DNA of 13,390 bases from RGIG4708 sp045633845 (GCA_045633845.1 JAZQZC010000047.1:1-13390); one strand, 5' to 3'. Positions 1 to 6,935 are shown, counted from the first letter of the stretch. Numbers and translations are program-made. Notes: a model not told the origin generated them from the sequence alone.

Positions 1-49
1 CACAGTGTTTTATTGATTATATCATAAAGGTTTAAAAGAAAGGAGAGTA

Positions 50-616
50 TTGATATATTTAGGACTAAATATATCATACAAGGTAATTATGTTAGGAAAT
101 GAATTCAGAACGCCTGTGCAATTGTTTGAAGCGGCACTTTCGCAAATGCACCACATTGCACACGACAAATCATACGTGTCACATGATTCTGTAATAATAG
201 AAGAGCTTATTGCACAAGGCAAGACAACTGTTGTCGGCTGGCTATGCGATGAAGAATTTAAGTCGGGTTTTGAAAATAATCCCACAAGCTATTATTTTGG
301 TATTGCTGTTAATTTGCTTGTTTCGGGAATGTATTATGCTGATGTATGGGTAAATAACAACAAAGATATATCGGGTGTTAAATATGCAGATATATATGAA
401 GGTGGCTTATGGAACAATGTGCAGAGGCTACTCGAAGATAAAACTGACGAGGGCAAACAAAAATTTCAAAGCTTTTCGAGAGAATTGTATGATATATGGC
501 TTTCGCTTGTTAAGTCGTACAATAAATTGAGTAATTTTGGAGAATACATTGTTGACACTATGGTGTCTTTTTTTCAGATTGGTGTATGCATAAAATTAAC
601 TGTGTTTGGTTATTAA
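50..616 (+). CDS. Protein of unknown function (188 aa with TTG start)
   Basis: I do not recognise this family. The reading frame is open from just after a stop at 14 to the TAA at 614-616. The start used here is TTG at 50, which follows an AGGAG at 41-45 with only 4 nt spacing. The alternative is ATG at 89 (175 aa), preceded only by a weak AAGG. The protein looks soluble and is rich in Tyr, Trp and acidic residues. One mildly hydrophobic stretch at about residues 81-101 is too polar to call a membrane helix with confidence. No signal peptide, cysteine cluster or nucleotide-binding motif is visible. A perfect palindrome at 51-76 overlaps the first codons of the longer version, which favours the ATG at 89 if the palindrome is an operator. 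Codon use resembles the neighbouring genes, so the ORF is probably real. It stands apart from gdhA, which has its own promoter. Confidence 0.6.
   Translation: MIYLGLNISYKVIMLGNEFRTPVQLFEAALSQMHHIAHDKSYVSHDSVIIEELIAQGKTTVVGWLCDEEFKSGFENNPTSYYFGIAVNLLVSGMYYADVWVNNNKDISGVKYADIYEGGLWNNVQRLLEDKTDEGKQKFQSFSRELYDIWLSLVKSYNKLSNFGEYIVDTMVSFFQIGVCIKLTVFGY
51..76. repeat. Perfect inverted repeat, possible operator at the first gene
   Basis: The arms TGATATATTTAG (51-62) and CTAAATATATCA (65-76) are exact reverse complements around a 2-nt centre, GA. The element lies directly after an AGGAG ribosome binding site and covers the region of the TTG start. As DNA it looks like a dimeric repressor site. As RNA it would need to open a few pairs to make a loop. 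Its role is inferred. Confidence 0.55.
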
Positions 617-639
617 TTTAAAAAAATCTCAAAAAAATA

Positions 640-668
640 TTGTAATATATCGATTTTAGTGATATAAT
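640..668 (+). promoter_or_regulatory. Sigma-A-type promoter of gdhA
   Basis: A TTGTAA -35 box at 640-645 and a consensus TATAAT -10 box at 663-668 are separated by 17 nt. They lie 65 nt upstream of the gdhA start, which leaves a leader of roughly 60 nt ending in an AAAGAGG ribosome binding site (719-725). Confidence 0.7.
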
Positions 669-733
669 TATCAAGTATTTATTTGATGTGTAAAATTTGC
701 GCATCTTATTTTAAACAGAAAGAGGTTTTGTAA

Positions 734-2080
734 ATGGCATTTAAAAGCAAATACTTAGAAGAATTAATGGAAAAAGTCATCAAAAGAAATGCTGCTGAAC
801 CTGAATTTCATCAGGCTGTAAGAGAGGTTCTTGAGTCACTTGAACCTGTTATCGAAGCTCATCCTGAGTTTATCGAAAAAGGCGTTATTGAAGAACTTGT
901 TGAACCTGAAAGAATTATCAAATTCAGAGTTCCATGGGTTGATGACAACGGCAAGGTACAGGTTAACAGAGGTTTTCGTGTACAATTTAACAGTGCAATC
1001 GGTCCATATAAAGGCGGTATAAGATTCCATCCGTCAGTTTACGAAGGTATCATCAAATTCCTCGGATTTGAGCAGATATTTAAAAATTCACTGACAGGTC
1101 TTCCTATAGGTGGCGGTAAGGGTGGTTCTGACTTTGACCCCAAAGGCAAATCTGATATGGAAGTTATGAGATTTTGTCAGAGCTTTATGACAGAGCTTCA
1201 GAGACACATTGGCGCAGATGTTGACGTTCCTGCAGGTGATATCGGTGTAGGCGCAAGAGAAGTTGGATATATGTACGGTCAGTACAAAAGACTCCGCAAC
1301 GAATTTACCGGTGTACTCACAGGCAAGGGTCTCACATACGGCGGCAGCCTTGCACGTAAGGAAGCTACTGGTTTTGGTCTTTGCTACTTTACCGAGGAAA
1401 TGCTCAAAGACAACGGCAAATCCTTTGCAGGCAAAACTGTTGTTGTATCCGGCTCAGGTAACGTTGCTATATATGCACATCAAAAGGCTGTTGAGCTTGG
1501 TGCAAAGGTTGTTGCAATGTCTGACTCAAACGGATATATTTATGATGCAAATGGTATTGACCTTGCAGCAATCAAACAGATTAAAGAAGTTGAAAGAAAA
1601 AGAATTAAAGAATATGTTGCAACACACCCGGGTGCAGAATATCACGAGGGCTGCAAAGGCATCTGGACTGTAAAATGTGATATAGCACTTCCTTGTGCTA
1701 CACAAAACGAAATTGATGAAGAATCTGCAAAAATTTTAGTTAGCAACGGATGCTATTGCGTATCAGAAGGTGCAAATATGCCTTCGACTCCCGAAGCAAT
1801 TGCAGTATTCCAGTCAAACGGAATTCTCTTTGGACCTGCCAAAGCTGCTAATGCAGGCGGTGTTGCTACATCAGCACTTGAAATGAGCCAGAACTCAATG
1901 AGATATTCATGGACATTTGAAGAAGTTGATGCTAAGCTTCACAATATTATGGTTGATATATATAAAAATGCTGCTTCTGCTGCCAAAGAATATGGTATGG
2001 AAGGAAATCTTGTTGCAGGTGCAAACATTGCAGGCTTTATAAAGGTTGCAAATTCTATGCTTGCACACGGTATTATTTAA
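734..2080 (+). CDS. gdhA: Glutamate dehydrogenase (probably NADP-specific)
   Basis: Catalyses the reversible reductive amination of 2-oxoglutarate with ammonium to L-glutamate in the cytoplasm, linking nitrogen assimilation to central carbon metabolism. At 448 aa it has the usual length of the hexameric bacterial enzymes. The N-terminal substrate domain carries PYKGGIRFHP (residues 91-100), FKNSLTGLPIGGGKGG (116-131) with the catalytic-type Lys129, and PAGDIGVG (166-173) with the proton-transfer Asp169. The Rossmann domain has VVSGSGNVA (238-246). SDSNG follows the second strand, as in NADP enzymes; coenzyme preference is inferred from this alone. KAANAGGVATSALEMSQN near residues 378-395 is the conserved C-terminal substrate-pocket segment. 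The ATG at 734 follows AGAAAGAGG at 717-725. The gene stands alone between its own promoter and a strong terminator. Confidence 0.97.
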   Translation: MAFKSKYLEELMEKVIKRNAAEPEFHQAVREVLESLEPVIEAHPEFIEKGVIEELVEPERIIKFRVPWVDDNGKVQVNRGFRVQFNSAIGPYKGGIRFHPSVYEGIIKFLGFEQIFKNSLTGLPIGGGKGGSDFDPKGKSDMEVMRFCQSFMTELQRHIGADVDVPAGDIGVGAREVGYMYGQYKRLRNEFTGVLTGKGLTYGGSLARKEATGFGLCYFTEEMLKDNGKSFAGKTVVVSGSGNVAIYAHQKAVELGAKVVAMSDSNGYIYDANGIDLAAIKQIKEVERKRIKEYVATHPGAEYHEGCKGIWTVKCDIALPCATQNEIDEESAKILVSNGCYCVSEGANMPSTPEAIAVFQSNGILFGPAKAANAGGVATSALEMSQNSMRYSWTFEEVDAKLHNIMVDIYKNAASAAKEYGMEGNLVAGANIAGFIKVANSMLAHGII

Positions 2081-2098
2081 TTATAGTTAAAAATGTTA

Positions 2099-2140
2099 AT
2101 TGGACTGCCTCACTGTTTTGTGATGCAGTCCAATTTTGTT
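2099..2140 (+). terminator. Intrinsic terminator of gdhA
   Basis: ATTGGACTGC (2099-2108) pairs perfectly with GCAGTCCAAT (2125-2134), followed by TTTTGTT. An inner TCAC/GTGA pairing can extend the stem. It lies 18 nt after the gdhA stop. Confidence 0.9.
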
Positions 2141-2181
2141 AATAAATTTCTCCCACAATAGTTTTAATCTATATATCACAT

Positions 2182-2209
2182 TTTACAATTTATGTAAATA
2201 TCATATAAT
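2182..2209 (+). promoter_or_regulatory. Predicted promoter for the 49-aa small protein
   Basis: TTTACA at 2182-2187 and TATAAT at 2204-2209 are separated by 16 nt. A second TATAAT at 2235-2240 lacks a good -35 partner. Either would transcribe the small gene starting at 2277. Confidence 0.5.
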
Positions 2210-2276
2210 TAGTAATATTGTTTGATTTGCCACATATAATATTAACTATGTTGATAAATCAGAAAGGAGAATAACA

Positions 2277-2426
2277 TTGACTATAAACAAAGAAAATAAA
2301 ATTTATGAAAATGAAGATAAATTGAAAAACAAATCAGAAAAAGTTCCCGAGGAAAACAAAGTAAAAGGTGATATAGACGACTATATATTTTCCTGGCAAA
2401 CAAGCAAATATGTCAGTGAACGATAA
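2277..2426 (+). CDS. Small charged protein of unknown function (49 aa)
   Basis: The TTG at 2277 is preceded by a strong AAAGGAG at 2263-2269 with 7 nt after the GGAG, and by a plausible promoter. This combination makes a translated gene likely despite the short length. The product begins MTINKENKIYENEDK and ends in DDYIFSWQTSKYVSER. The first 30 residues are almost entirely Lys, Glu and Asn and probably disordered. The last 18 are more hydrophobic and aromatic and could be the functional or binding segment. It has no cysteines, signal peptide or membrane helix. It faces the phosphofructokinase gene tail to tail across a shared hairpin. The family is not recognised. It could also be a spurious ORF, and conservation of the C-terminal segment would decide. 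Confidence 0.55.
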   Translation: MTINKENKIYENEDKLKNKSEKVPEENKVKGDIDDYIFSWQTSKYVSER

Positions 2427-2454
2427 AACAGAGCAACCGATTTGGTTGCTCTGT
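2424..2454 (-). terminator. Intrinsic terminator of the phosphofructokinase gene
   Basis: ACAGAGCAACC (2428-2438) and GGTTGCTCTGT (2444-2454) form an 11-bp stem with a 5-nt loop. Read on the minus strand it is followed by TTTTA, so it best serves the minus-strand gene ending at 2464. On the plus strand the following CTGCTTGTG tract is a weaker tail, so it may act partly in both directions. Confidence 0.8.
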
Positions 2455-2463
2455 CTGCTTGTG

Positions 2464-3674
2464 TTATAAACACAAATGTTTTGGTAATCCGTTTGTATAT
2501 TCCACGTCAAGCTCGCCTTGAATAAGCGGAAGTGCATATTGTATAAAGTCTTGTGTAACAAAATTGCAATCAGGAGAAATAAATTCTTCAGGTACAATTT
2601 TCTCTTTGTTTGCAATGTTGTTGATGTCAGCAGATTCTATTTTGAATTCATAAGGGCTTGAACTGACTCTTGTATATATCATCATTTTTCGTGTTTCGCC
2701 ATTAAGAGCTGCATTTACTGCAGCATTACCTATGTTTACCGACTCGTCGATGTCGGTTTTTGAAGCAATATGCGATGCACATCTTTGAGGAGTATTTAGC
2801 TCAATTGAACGTACTTTTACTTTTAGTTTTTCTGCAACAATGGTTTCGAGTACTTTGCCTGCACCGCCAAGCTGACTGTGTCCAAATTGATCCTCTTTTA
2901 ATAAAGTATCACAAGCCGAAATGTATTTTCCGTCTGCAGTTTTAATTCCCTCGGACACTGCAACAACAACATTTTTGTGATATTTTAGCTTTTCGGATAC
3001 ATCATCCAAAAATTTGTTTATGTCAAACGGTCTTTCGGGCAGATATATCAAATCCGGCGAATGACTTCCGTTGACTCTTGCAAGCGCAGCAGATGCTGTC
3101 AACCAGCCTGCATTTCTTCCCATAATTTCAATAATTGTAACACTGTGAATATCATAGCAATATGTGTCCTTTGTAACTTCGGATACAACAGTTGCAATGT
3201 ATTTTGCACTGCTGCCAAAACCCGGGCAGTGGTCGGTTATTGCTAGGTCATTGTCGATGGTTTTTGGTATTCCTATAATTTTAACACCAGTGTTATATTT
3301 TGAGTTTGACAGCTTCATAACTGTATCCATTGAGTCATTTCCACCAATATAAAAGAAATAACCGATGTTGTACTTTTCAAAAAGTTTAAACACTTTTTTA
3401 TATCTTCGTCTTGTGTCAGCTTAAATCTGCATGATCCAAGATAAGCAGATGGAGTCTGACAAAGAATTTTGATATTGTCATCGTCGGCAAAAATTTCAGA
3501 AAGATTTACCATATCCTCTCTCAAAAATCCCTTTATACCATTAGTCATTCCGTACAAGGTTTTAATTGAATTGCTGTTTTGGGCAGCTCCTTTAATAACT
3601 CCTGCAAGTGTTGCATTGATTGCAGCAGTCGGACCGCCGGATTGCCCCACGATAGCATTTTTAATGTTTATCAT
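2464..3674 (-). pseudogene. pfp: 6-phosphofructokinase, probably PPi-dependent, interrupted by a -1 frame change
   Basis: This enzyme phosphorylates fructose 6-phosphate to the 1,6-bisphosphate in glycolysis. The first frame runs from ATG at 3674 (AAAGGAG upstream) and contains GGPTAAIN (residues 13-20). It would end at 3315 after 119 aa. The conserved remainder continues in the -1 frame, from 3393 down to 2464. Joined at the A AAA AAG heptamer (minus strand, 3399-3393), the product is about 403 aa, the normal length for this group. The joined protein shows YIGGNDSMDT (GGND at about 111-114) and GIPKTIDNDL (Lys at about 138). Asp and Lys at these two places, where ATP enzymes carry Gly, are the marks of pyrophosphate-dependent enzymes. 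EIMGRNAGWLTA follows. Three readings are possible: homopolymer sequencing error, a true inactivating deletion of one A, or recoding. The start overlaps the upstream CpXC gene by 14 nt. Confidence 0.85.
3393..3399 (-). other. A AAA AAG heptamer at the frame change in the phosphofructokinase gene
   Basis: Read on the minus strand, the zero frame is ATA AAA AAG TGT. A slip of one base backwards on AAA AAG gives GTG TTT AAA as the next codons, which is exactly the frame holding the rest of the enzyme. The heptamer is identical to the dnaX-type slippery site. A weak ACTTT-TTGA-AAAGT hairpin begins 7 nt downstream. No clear upstream Shine-Dalgarno-like stimulator is seen. Confidence 0.5.
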
Positions 3675-4305
3675 AAATCTCCTTTATGTTGTCTGTTTTG
3701 TACCAGTTAATCAAGCCGTCTGTTTGGGTAAGCTCGTCAAAACACAAATTACAGTTTTCGTATTCCTTAAACGGAATATGATGCTGCTCAAGTACATTGT
3801 CAACATCATCATACAATTCAAACAATATATTGTCATTTTGTATTTCTTTAAACAATAGTATTTTGTTAGCCTTATCATTAAAATATTCATCACCAAAGTG
3901 AGTGCGTTTAATGTGTTCAATTTTGTAATCATCAAGATTGGCGTTAAAAATACGAACTTTTTCACTCACTTCGCACATATAATTAACAATACGGAATTTC
4001 ATACCCGATATTTTAAACAAATCAAACAAATAGCTTTTTCCGCTTTGAATGACTTTGCCTTTGCAATCAAAATCTGCCATTACTGCATATTTGTTGTTAA
4101 ATGAGTATGCAATAAAAGGCCGCTCGTATGTAAATTCGGTTTTGCAATGCTCACAGGTGACTCTGTTTAATTTGTTGTTAAGCAAATTGTCGAAGTAGCT
4201 GCTTGCAAAATCAGTATTTATTGAATTGCATATTGTTGTACTAACATTAAAGAACTTATGGCAACGCTCACAAATGCCCTTAAATGTATATTCATAACCA
4301 GGCAT
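3661..4305 (-). CDS. CpXC-domain protein
   Basis: The first 70 residues fit the CpXC domain pattern: a first knuckle CERC (Cys12, Cys15), then an INTDF segment and a LLNNKLNRVT turn leading to a second knuckle CEHC (Cys51, Cys54) and an aromatic/Tyr strand (PFIAYSF, 63-69). The two pairs would bind one zinc ion. In this copy the proline of each C-P-x-C is replaced by Glu. The rest (to residue 214) is acidic and aromatic without a recognised domain. The family's molecular role is not established, so I assign none. ATG at 4305 follows GGTGAG. The gene has its own promoter, divergent from rarA, and its stop lies 14 nt inside the phosphofructokinase gene, so the two are probably co-transcribed and translationally coupled. 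Confidence 0.75.
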   Translation of the reverse strand: MPGYEYTFKGICERCHKFFNVSTTICNSINTDFASSYFDNLLNNKLNRVTCEHCKTEFTYERPFIAYSFNNKYAVMADFDCKGKVIQSGKSYLFDLFKISGMKFRIVNYMCEVSEKVRIFNANLDDYKIEHIKRTHFGDEYFNDKANKILLFKEIQNDNILFELYDDVDNVLEQHHIPFKEYENCNLCFDELTQTDGLINWYKTDNIKEIYDKH

Positions 4306-4335
4306 ATTCTCACCGTCCTTATGACTTATATTGAC

Positions 4336-4364
4336 ATAATATCACATTTTCGGTCTGATATCAA
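4336..4364 (-). promoter_or_regulatory. Promoter of the CpXC-phosphofructokinase operon
   Basis: On the minus strand, TTGATA (4364-4359) and TATTAT (4341-4336) are separated by 17 nt and lie about 30 nt upstream of the CpXC start. It is back to back with the rarA promoter. Confidence 0.65.
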
Positions 4365-4383
4365 CAAAATCATTGCAAAACAC

Positions 4384-4412
4384 TTGCAAATATTACAAAA
4401 TTTTTATATAAT
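4384..4412 (+). promoter_or_regulatory. Promoter of the rarA operon
   Basis: TTGCAA (4384-4389) and TATAAT (4407-4412) are separated by 17 nt and sit 20 nt upstream of the rarA start. The transcript leader would be very short and contains the AGAGGTGAG ribosome binding site at 4421-4429. Confidence 0.75.
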
Positions 4413-4432
4413 AGATAAAAAGAGGTGAGAAT

Positions 4433-5707
4433 ATGGTCAGACCTTTGGCAGATATTATGAGACCGCAAAAAATCGAAGACGTAGTTGGACAAAAGCATAT
4501 TATCGGCGAAGGTAAACTGTTGTCCGATATTTTAAAAAACGGTGACATACCCAATATGATTTTTTATGGTCCGTCAGGAACCGGTAAAACAACTGTTGCC
4601 AATATATGCGCAAATATCACTAACCGAAAGCTCTACAAGCTGAATGCAACAAATGCTTCTACAAAGGATATAAAAGACATTGCTGCAAGTCTTGACAGTG
4701 AAGAGTGTCAGTCGGGTGTGCTTTTGTATCTTGACGAAATTCAGAATTTTAACAAAAAGCAGCAGCAATCTCTTCTTGAATATATCGAAAACGGAAAAAT
4801 CACACTTATTGCAAGTACAACCGAAAATCCGTATTTTTATGTTTATAATGCAATTTTGTCACGATGCACAGTTGTTCAGTTTGTGCAGCTCGAAGCAGAT
4901 GACATTTTTGTTGCACTTGAGAGAGCTGTTGAATATCTTAAAAATGAGTATTCTGACAAACAGTTTAATTTTGATGAAGGTGTACTTGACCATATTGCTG
5001 CATTTTCTTATGGTGATGTCCGAAAGGCTCTTACCTGCCTTGATATATGTGTAAAATCTCAATTGTCACCTCTTAAGAATGAGGTTAATATTACTCAGGA
5101 TATTGTTAAAACAGCAACCGGCAGGTCGTCGTTTACCTTTGATAAGGATGGCGATAATCACTACAATTGCTTAAGCGCATTTCACAAATCGGTTCGGGGA
5201 AGTGACCCCGATGCAGCCATTCATTATCTTGCCAGGCTGATAGAAGGCGGTGACCTTGTGAGCATTTGCCGAAGATTGCTTGCCATAGCATCAGAGGATA
5301 TCGGTTTGGCTTATCCTACAGCTGTTACTGTTACAAAATCCTGCGTTGATTCTGCACTTCAGCTTGGTTTTCCTGAGGCAAGGCTGCCTCTTGCACAGGC
5401 TACGATTTTTCTTGCAGGTATGCCAAAGTCAAACTCTGCCGTATGCGCTATTGACGAAGCACTCGCTGATGTGCGAAAGGGAGAGGCGGGGGATGTGCCT
5501 GCTCATCTTAAGGATGGTCATTACAGCGGTGCACAAAAGCTTGGTAATGCAATAGGGTATAAGTACCCTCATAATTACCCAAATGCTTATATTAAGCAAC
5601 AATACTTACCTGATAATCTGCTCAATAAAAAGTATTATTCACCACGAAATAACAAATTTGAGAATGTTATTAATGAATTTTTAAATAAATTAAAACAGGA
5701 GGATTAA
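4433..5707 (+). CDS. rarA: Replication-associated recombination protein A (AAA+ ATPase, RarA/MgsA family)
   Basis: A cytoplasmic AAA+ ATPase of the clamp-loader clade that acts at stalled replication forks. At 424 aa it has the full family length. Walker A is GPSGTGKT (residues 46-53) and Walker B is LLYLDEI (97-103). Sensor 1 is the TLIASTTENP segment (124-133), followed by LSRC with the arginine-finger candidate Arg144, and GDVRKAL (194-200) carries the sensor 2 Arg. The C-terminal half shows the tetramerisation-region signatures CRRLLAIASEDIGLAYP, LPLAQATIFLAGMPKSN and GDVPAHLKDGHY. The start ATG at 4433 has AGAGGTGAG three bases upstream. It is the first gene of a three-gene operon; the ribosome binding site of the next gene lies within its last codons. 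All key residues are present. Confidence 0.95.
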   Translation: MVRPLADIMRPQKIEDVVGQKHIIGEGKLLSDILKNGDIPNMIFYGPSGTGKTTVANICANITNRKLYKLNATNASTKDIKDIAASLDSEECQSGVLLYLDEIQNFNKKQQQSLLEYIENGKITLIASTTENPYFYVYNAILSRCTVVQFVQLEADDIFVALERAVEYLKNEYSDKQFNFDEGVLDHIAAFSYGDVRKALTCLDICVKSQLSPLKNEVNITQDIVKTATGRSSFTFDKDGDNHYNCLSAFHKSVRGSDPDAAIHYLARLIEGGDLVSICRRLLAIASEDIGLAYPTAVTVTKSCVDSALQLGFPEARLPLAQATIFLAGMPKSNSAVCAIDEALADVRKGEAGDVPAHLKDGHYSGAQKLGNAIGYKYPHNYPNAYIKQQYLPDNLLNKKYYSPRNNKFENVINEFLNKLKQED

Positions 5708-5709
5708 TT

Positions 5710-6090
5710 ATGAATGTATTTGACAATATCAAAAAAATTGCTTCCAAAACTGCAAAGGATGCGGTAAAGGTTTCGGGTGATGCAGTTGAATTTACCAAAT
5801 TAAAATTCAAGCTTGCAGAGCTTAACGACAAAATTGATAATGAATATACCGAGATTGGAAAGGCTGTTTATAAATCATCGTTTGGCGATGACATAGACAG
5901 TGATGCAATACAAGAAAGATGCAGCATTATTAACCAGCTAAAAGCAGAGGTTGCTGAGGTTGAGGATGAAATTTCTGCTGTTACCAACAAAAAACAGTGC
6001 CCGAGATGTGGTGCAAAAAATAGCTCTGACAGCATTTATTGTTCTAAATGCGGCGAAAAAATTTCAACTGACAATTATGATGAGGAATAA
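5710..6090 (+). CDS. Coiled-coil protein with a C-terminal zinc ribbon
   Basis: A 126-residue soluble protein. Residues about 5-60 and 65-92 are amphipathic, Lys/Glu-rich helices likely to form a coiled coil. The C-terminus is a double-knuckle zinc ribbon, QCPRCGAKN (Cys97, Cys100) and YCSKCGEK (Cys111, Cys114), followed by a short acidic tail. Such ribbons bind zinc structurally and usually mediate protein contacts. No enzymatic motif is visible and the exact function is unknown. It begins 3 nt after rarA, using an AGGAGG that lies in the last rarA codons, so its translation is probably coupled to rarA. Confidence 0.85.
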   Translation: MNVFDNIKKIASKTAKDAVKVSGDAVEFTKLKFKLAELNDKIDNEYTEIGKAVYKSSFGDDIDSDAIQERCSIINQLKAEVAEVEDEISAVTNKKQCPRCGAKNSSDSIYCSKCGEKISTDNYDEE

Positions 6091-6093
6091 CAA

Positions 6094-6681
6094 ATGACAA
6101 ACAACAAAACAAGATTTATTACACAAATATCCGCTTTGTCTGCAATAGCGGCAGTACTTATGTTGTTTGAATTTCCGCTTTGGTTTGCTCCTGGGTTTTA
6201 CAAAATGGATTTAAGTGACTTGCCTGCTTTAATTGGCGGCTTTGCTCTCGGACCTGTTGCGGGAGTGCTGATTGAGCTTGTTAAAAATTTAATAAACTTG
6301 TTAATCAATGGCACTGCAACCGCTTGTGTAGGTGAATTTTCCAATTTTGTAATCGGATGTTCCTTTGTGTTGCCTGCGTCACTTGTTTACAAGTATCACA
6401 AAACCAAAAAGTTTGCAATTGTGGGAATGATTGTAGGTACTGTGTCTGTTTCTGTTGTTGGCAGCGCGATGAATGCTTTTGTGCTTATACCTGCATATGT
6501 AAAATTGCTTAATTTGCCCCTGGAAAATATTATTGAAATGGGTAATGCTGTTAACAGCAGCATAACAAGTCTTGGTACTCTCGTTATGCTTGCAGTAGTT
6601 CCATTTAACCTTCTCAAGGGGATAATTGTGTCATTAATTACTGCATTGATATACAAAAAAATACGAATACTTCTTAAATAA
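6094..6681 (+). CDS. ribU: ECF transporter S component, riboflavin-type (RibU family)
   Basis: A membrane substrate-capture subunit of about 195 aa with five to six hydrophobic segments. It would work with a shared energising module (EcfA, EcfA', EcfT) encoded elsewhere to import riboflavin or a related flavin. The family signature KMDLSDLPALIGGFALGP spans residues 38-54, followed by ELVKNLINLL (61-70) and ACVGEFSNFVIGC (77-89), which resemble RibU more than other S components. Substrate is therefore a good inference but not proven. It starts 3 nt after the zinc-ribbon gene with TGAGGA at 6081-6086, so it is co-transcribed with rarA. No FMN riboswitch is present, because there is no leader in front of it. 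A terminator follows at once. Confidence 0.87.
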   Translation: MTNNKTRFITQISALSAIAAVLMLFEFPLWFAPGFYKMDLSDLPALIGGFALGPVAGVLIELVKNLINLLINGTATACVGEFSNFVIGCSFVLPASLVYKYHKTKKFAIVGMIVGTVSVSVVGSAMNAFVLIPAYVKLLNLPLENIIEMGNAVNSSITSLGTLVMLAVVPFNLLKGIIVSLITALIYKKIRILLK

Positions 6682-6710
6682 AAAATGCTGCCTATATGAC
6701 AGCATTTTTT
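6681..6710. terminator. Bidirectional terminator after ribU
   Basis: AAAAATGCTG (6681-6690) and CAGCATTTTT (6700-6709) form a 10-bp stem with a 9-nt loop and flanking A and T tracts. It ends the rarA-ribU operon and, on the minus strand, the convergent DUF1540 gene. Confidence 0.9.
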
Positions 6711-6767
6711 ATTTGCAGGCAATTTTCAAAATTTGCTTGTAAATCACCTGTGGGAGTTGTATGCTTT

Positions 6768-6935
6768 TTAGTTTTTTGCTTTAAACGATTCGCAATCTGT
6801 GCACTGGCAGTTTGACGGCTGTGATTCGTGTGTTCCAACGTTGATTTTTTCAAGTGTACAATAGTTTTCGCTGCCGCAATGATACTGGCACTGGTGTACT
6901 GTGCATCCAATTGATTTGTTAGCATTACAATTCAT
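6768..6935 (-). CDS. DUF1540-type cysteine-rich small protein (55 aa)
   Basis: The protein carries 8 Cys and 3 His in 55 residues. The pattern is SIGCTVHQCQYHC (residues 8-20), then YCTLEKINVG (25-34), then CTDCESF (45-51). This C-x4-C-x-Y-H ... C-T-x-x-x-I-x-V-G ... T-D-C-x-S-F layout is that of DUF1540 proteins, small clostridial proteins thought to bind a metal; no function is established. The ATG at 6935 is chosen because the family-like sequence begins there. A GGAGG lies 16 nt upstream, which is unusually far, and the nearest purine match is GGA 6 nt upstream. The frame stays open to an ATG at 7004 (78 aa), but that start has no ribosome binding site and lies inside a hairpin. Transcription ends at the shared terminator at 6681-6710. 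Confidence 0.8.
   Translation of the reverse strand: MNCNANKSIGCTVHQCQYHCGSENYCTLEKINVGTHESQPSNCQCTDCESFKAKN

Noticed and set aside
1..35. C-terminal end of an upstream gene (frame ending in TAA at 33-35)
   Set aside because: Only about ten codons are in the window, too few to support any call.
22..285. 87-aa minus-strand ORF
   Set aside because: It lies antisense to the first gene, has no ribosome binding site and shows no family features.
675..730. Attenuator or riboswitch in the gdhA leader
   Set aside because: The only hairpin is a 6-bp GATGTG/CGCATC stem with one wobble pair and no T tract after it, which is within chance.
3469..3858. 129-aa plus-strand ORF with hydrophobic segments
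   Set aside because: It is the antisense shadow of the phosphofructokinase N-terminus and the CpXC C-terminus; both real frames are supported by conserved motifs.
6692..6925. 77-aa minus-strand ORF overlapping the DUF1540 gene
   Set aside because: It is out of frame with the DUF1540 cysteine pattern, crosses the shared terminator and lacks a ribosome binding site.
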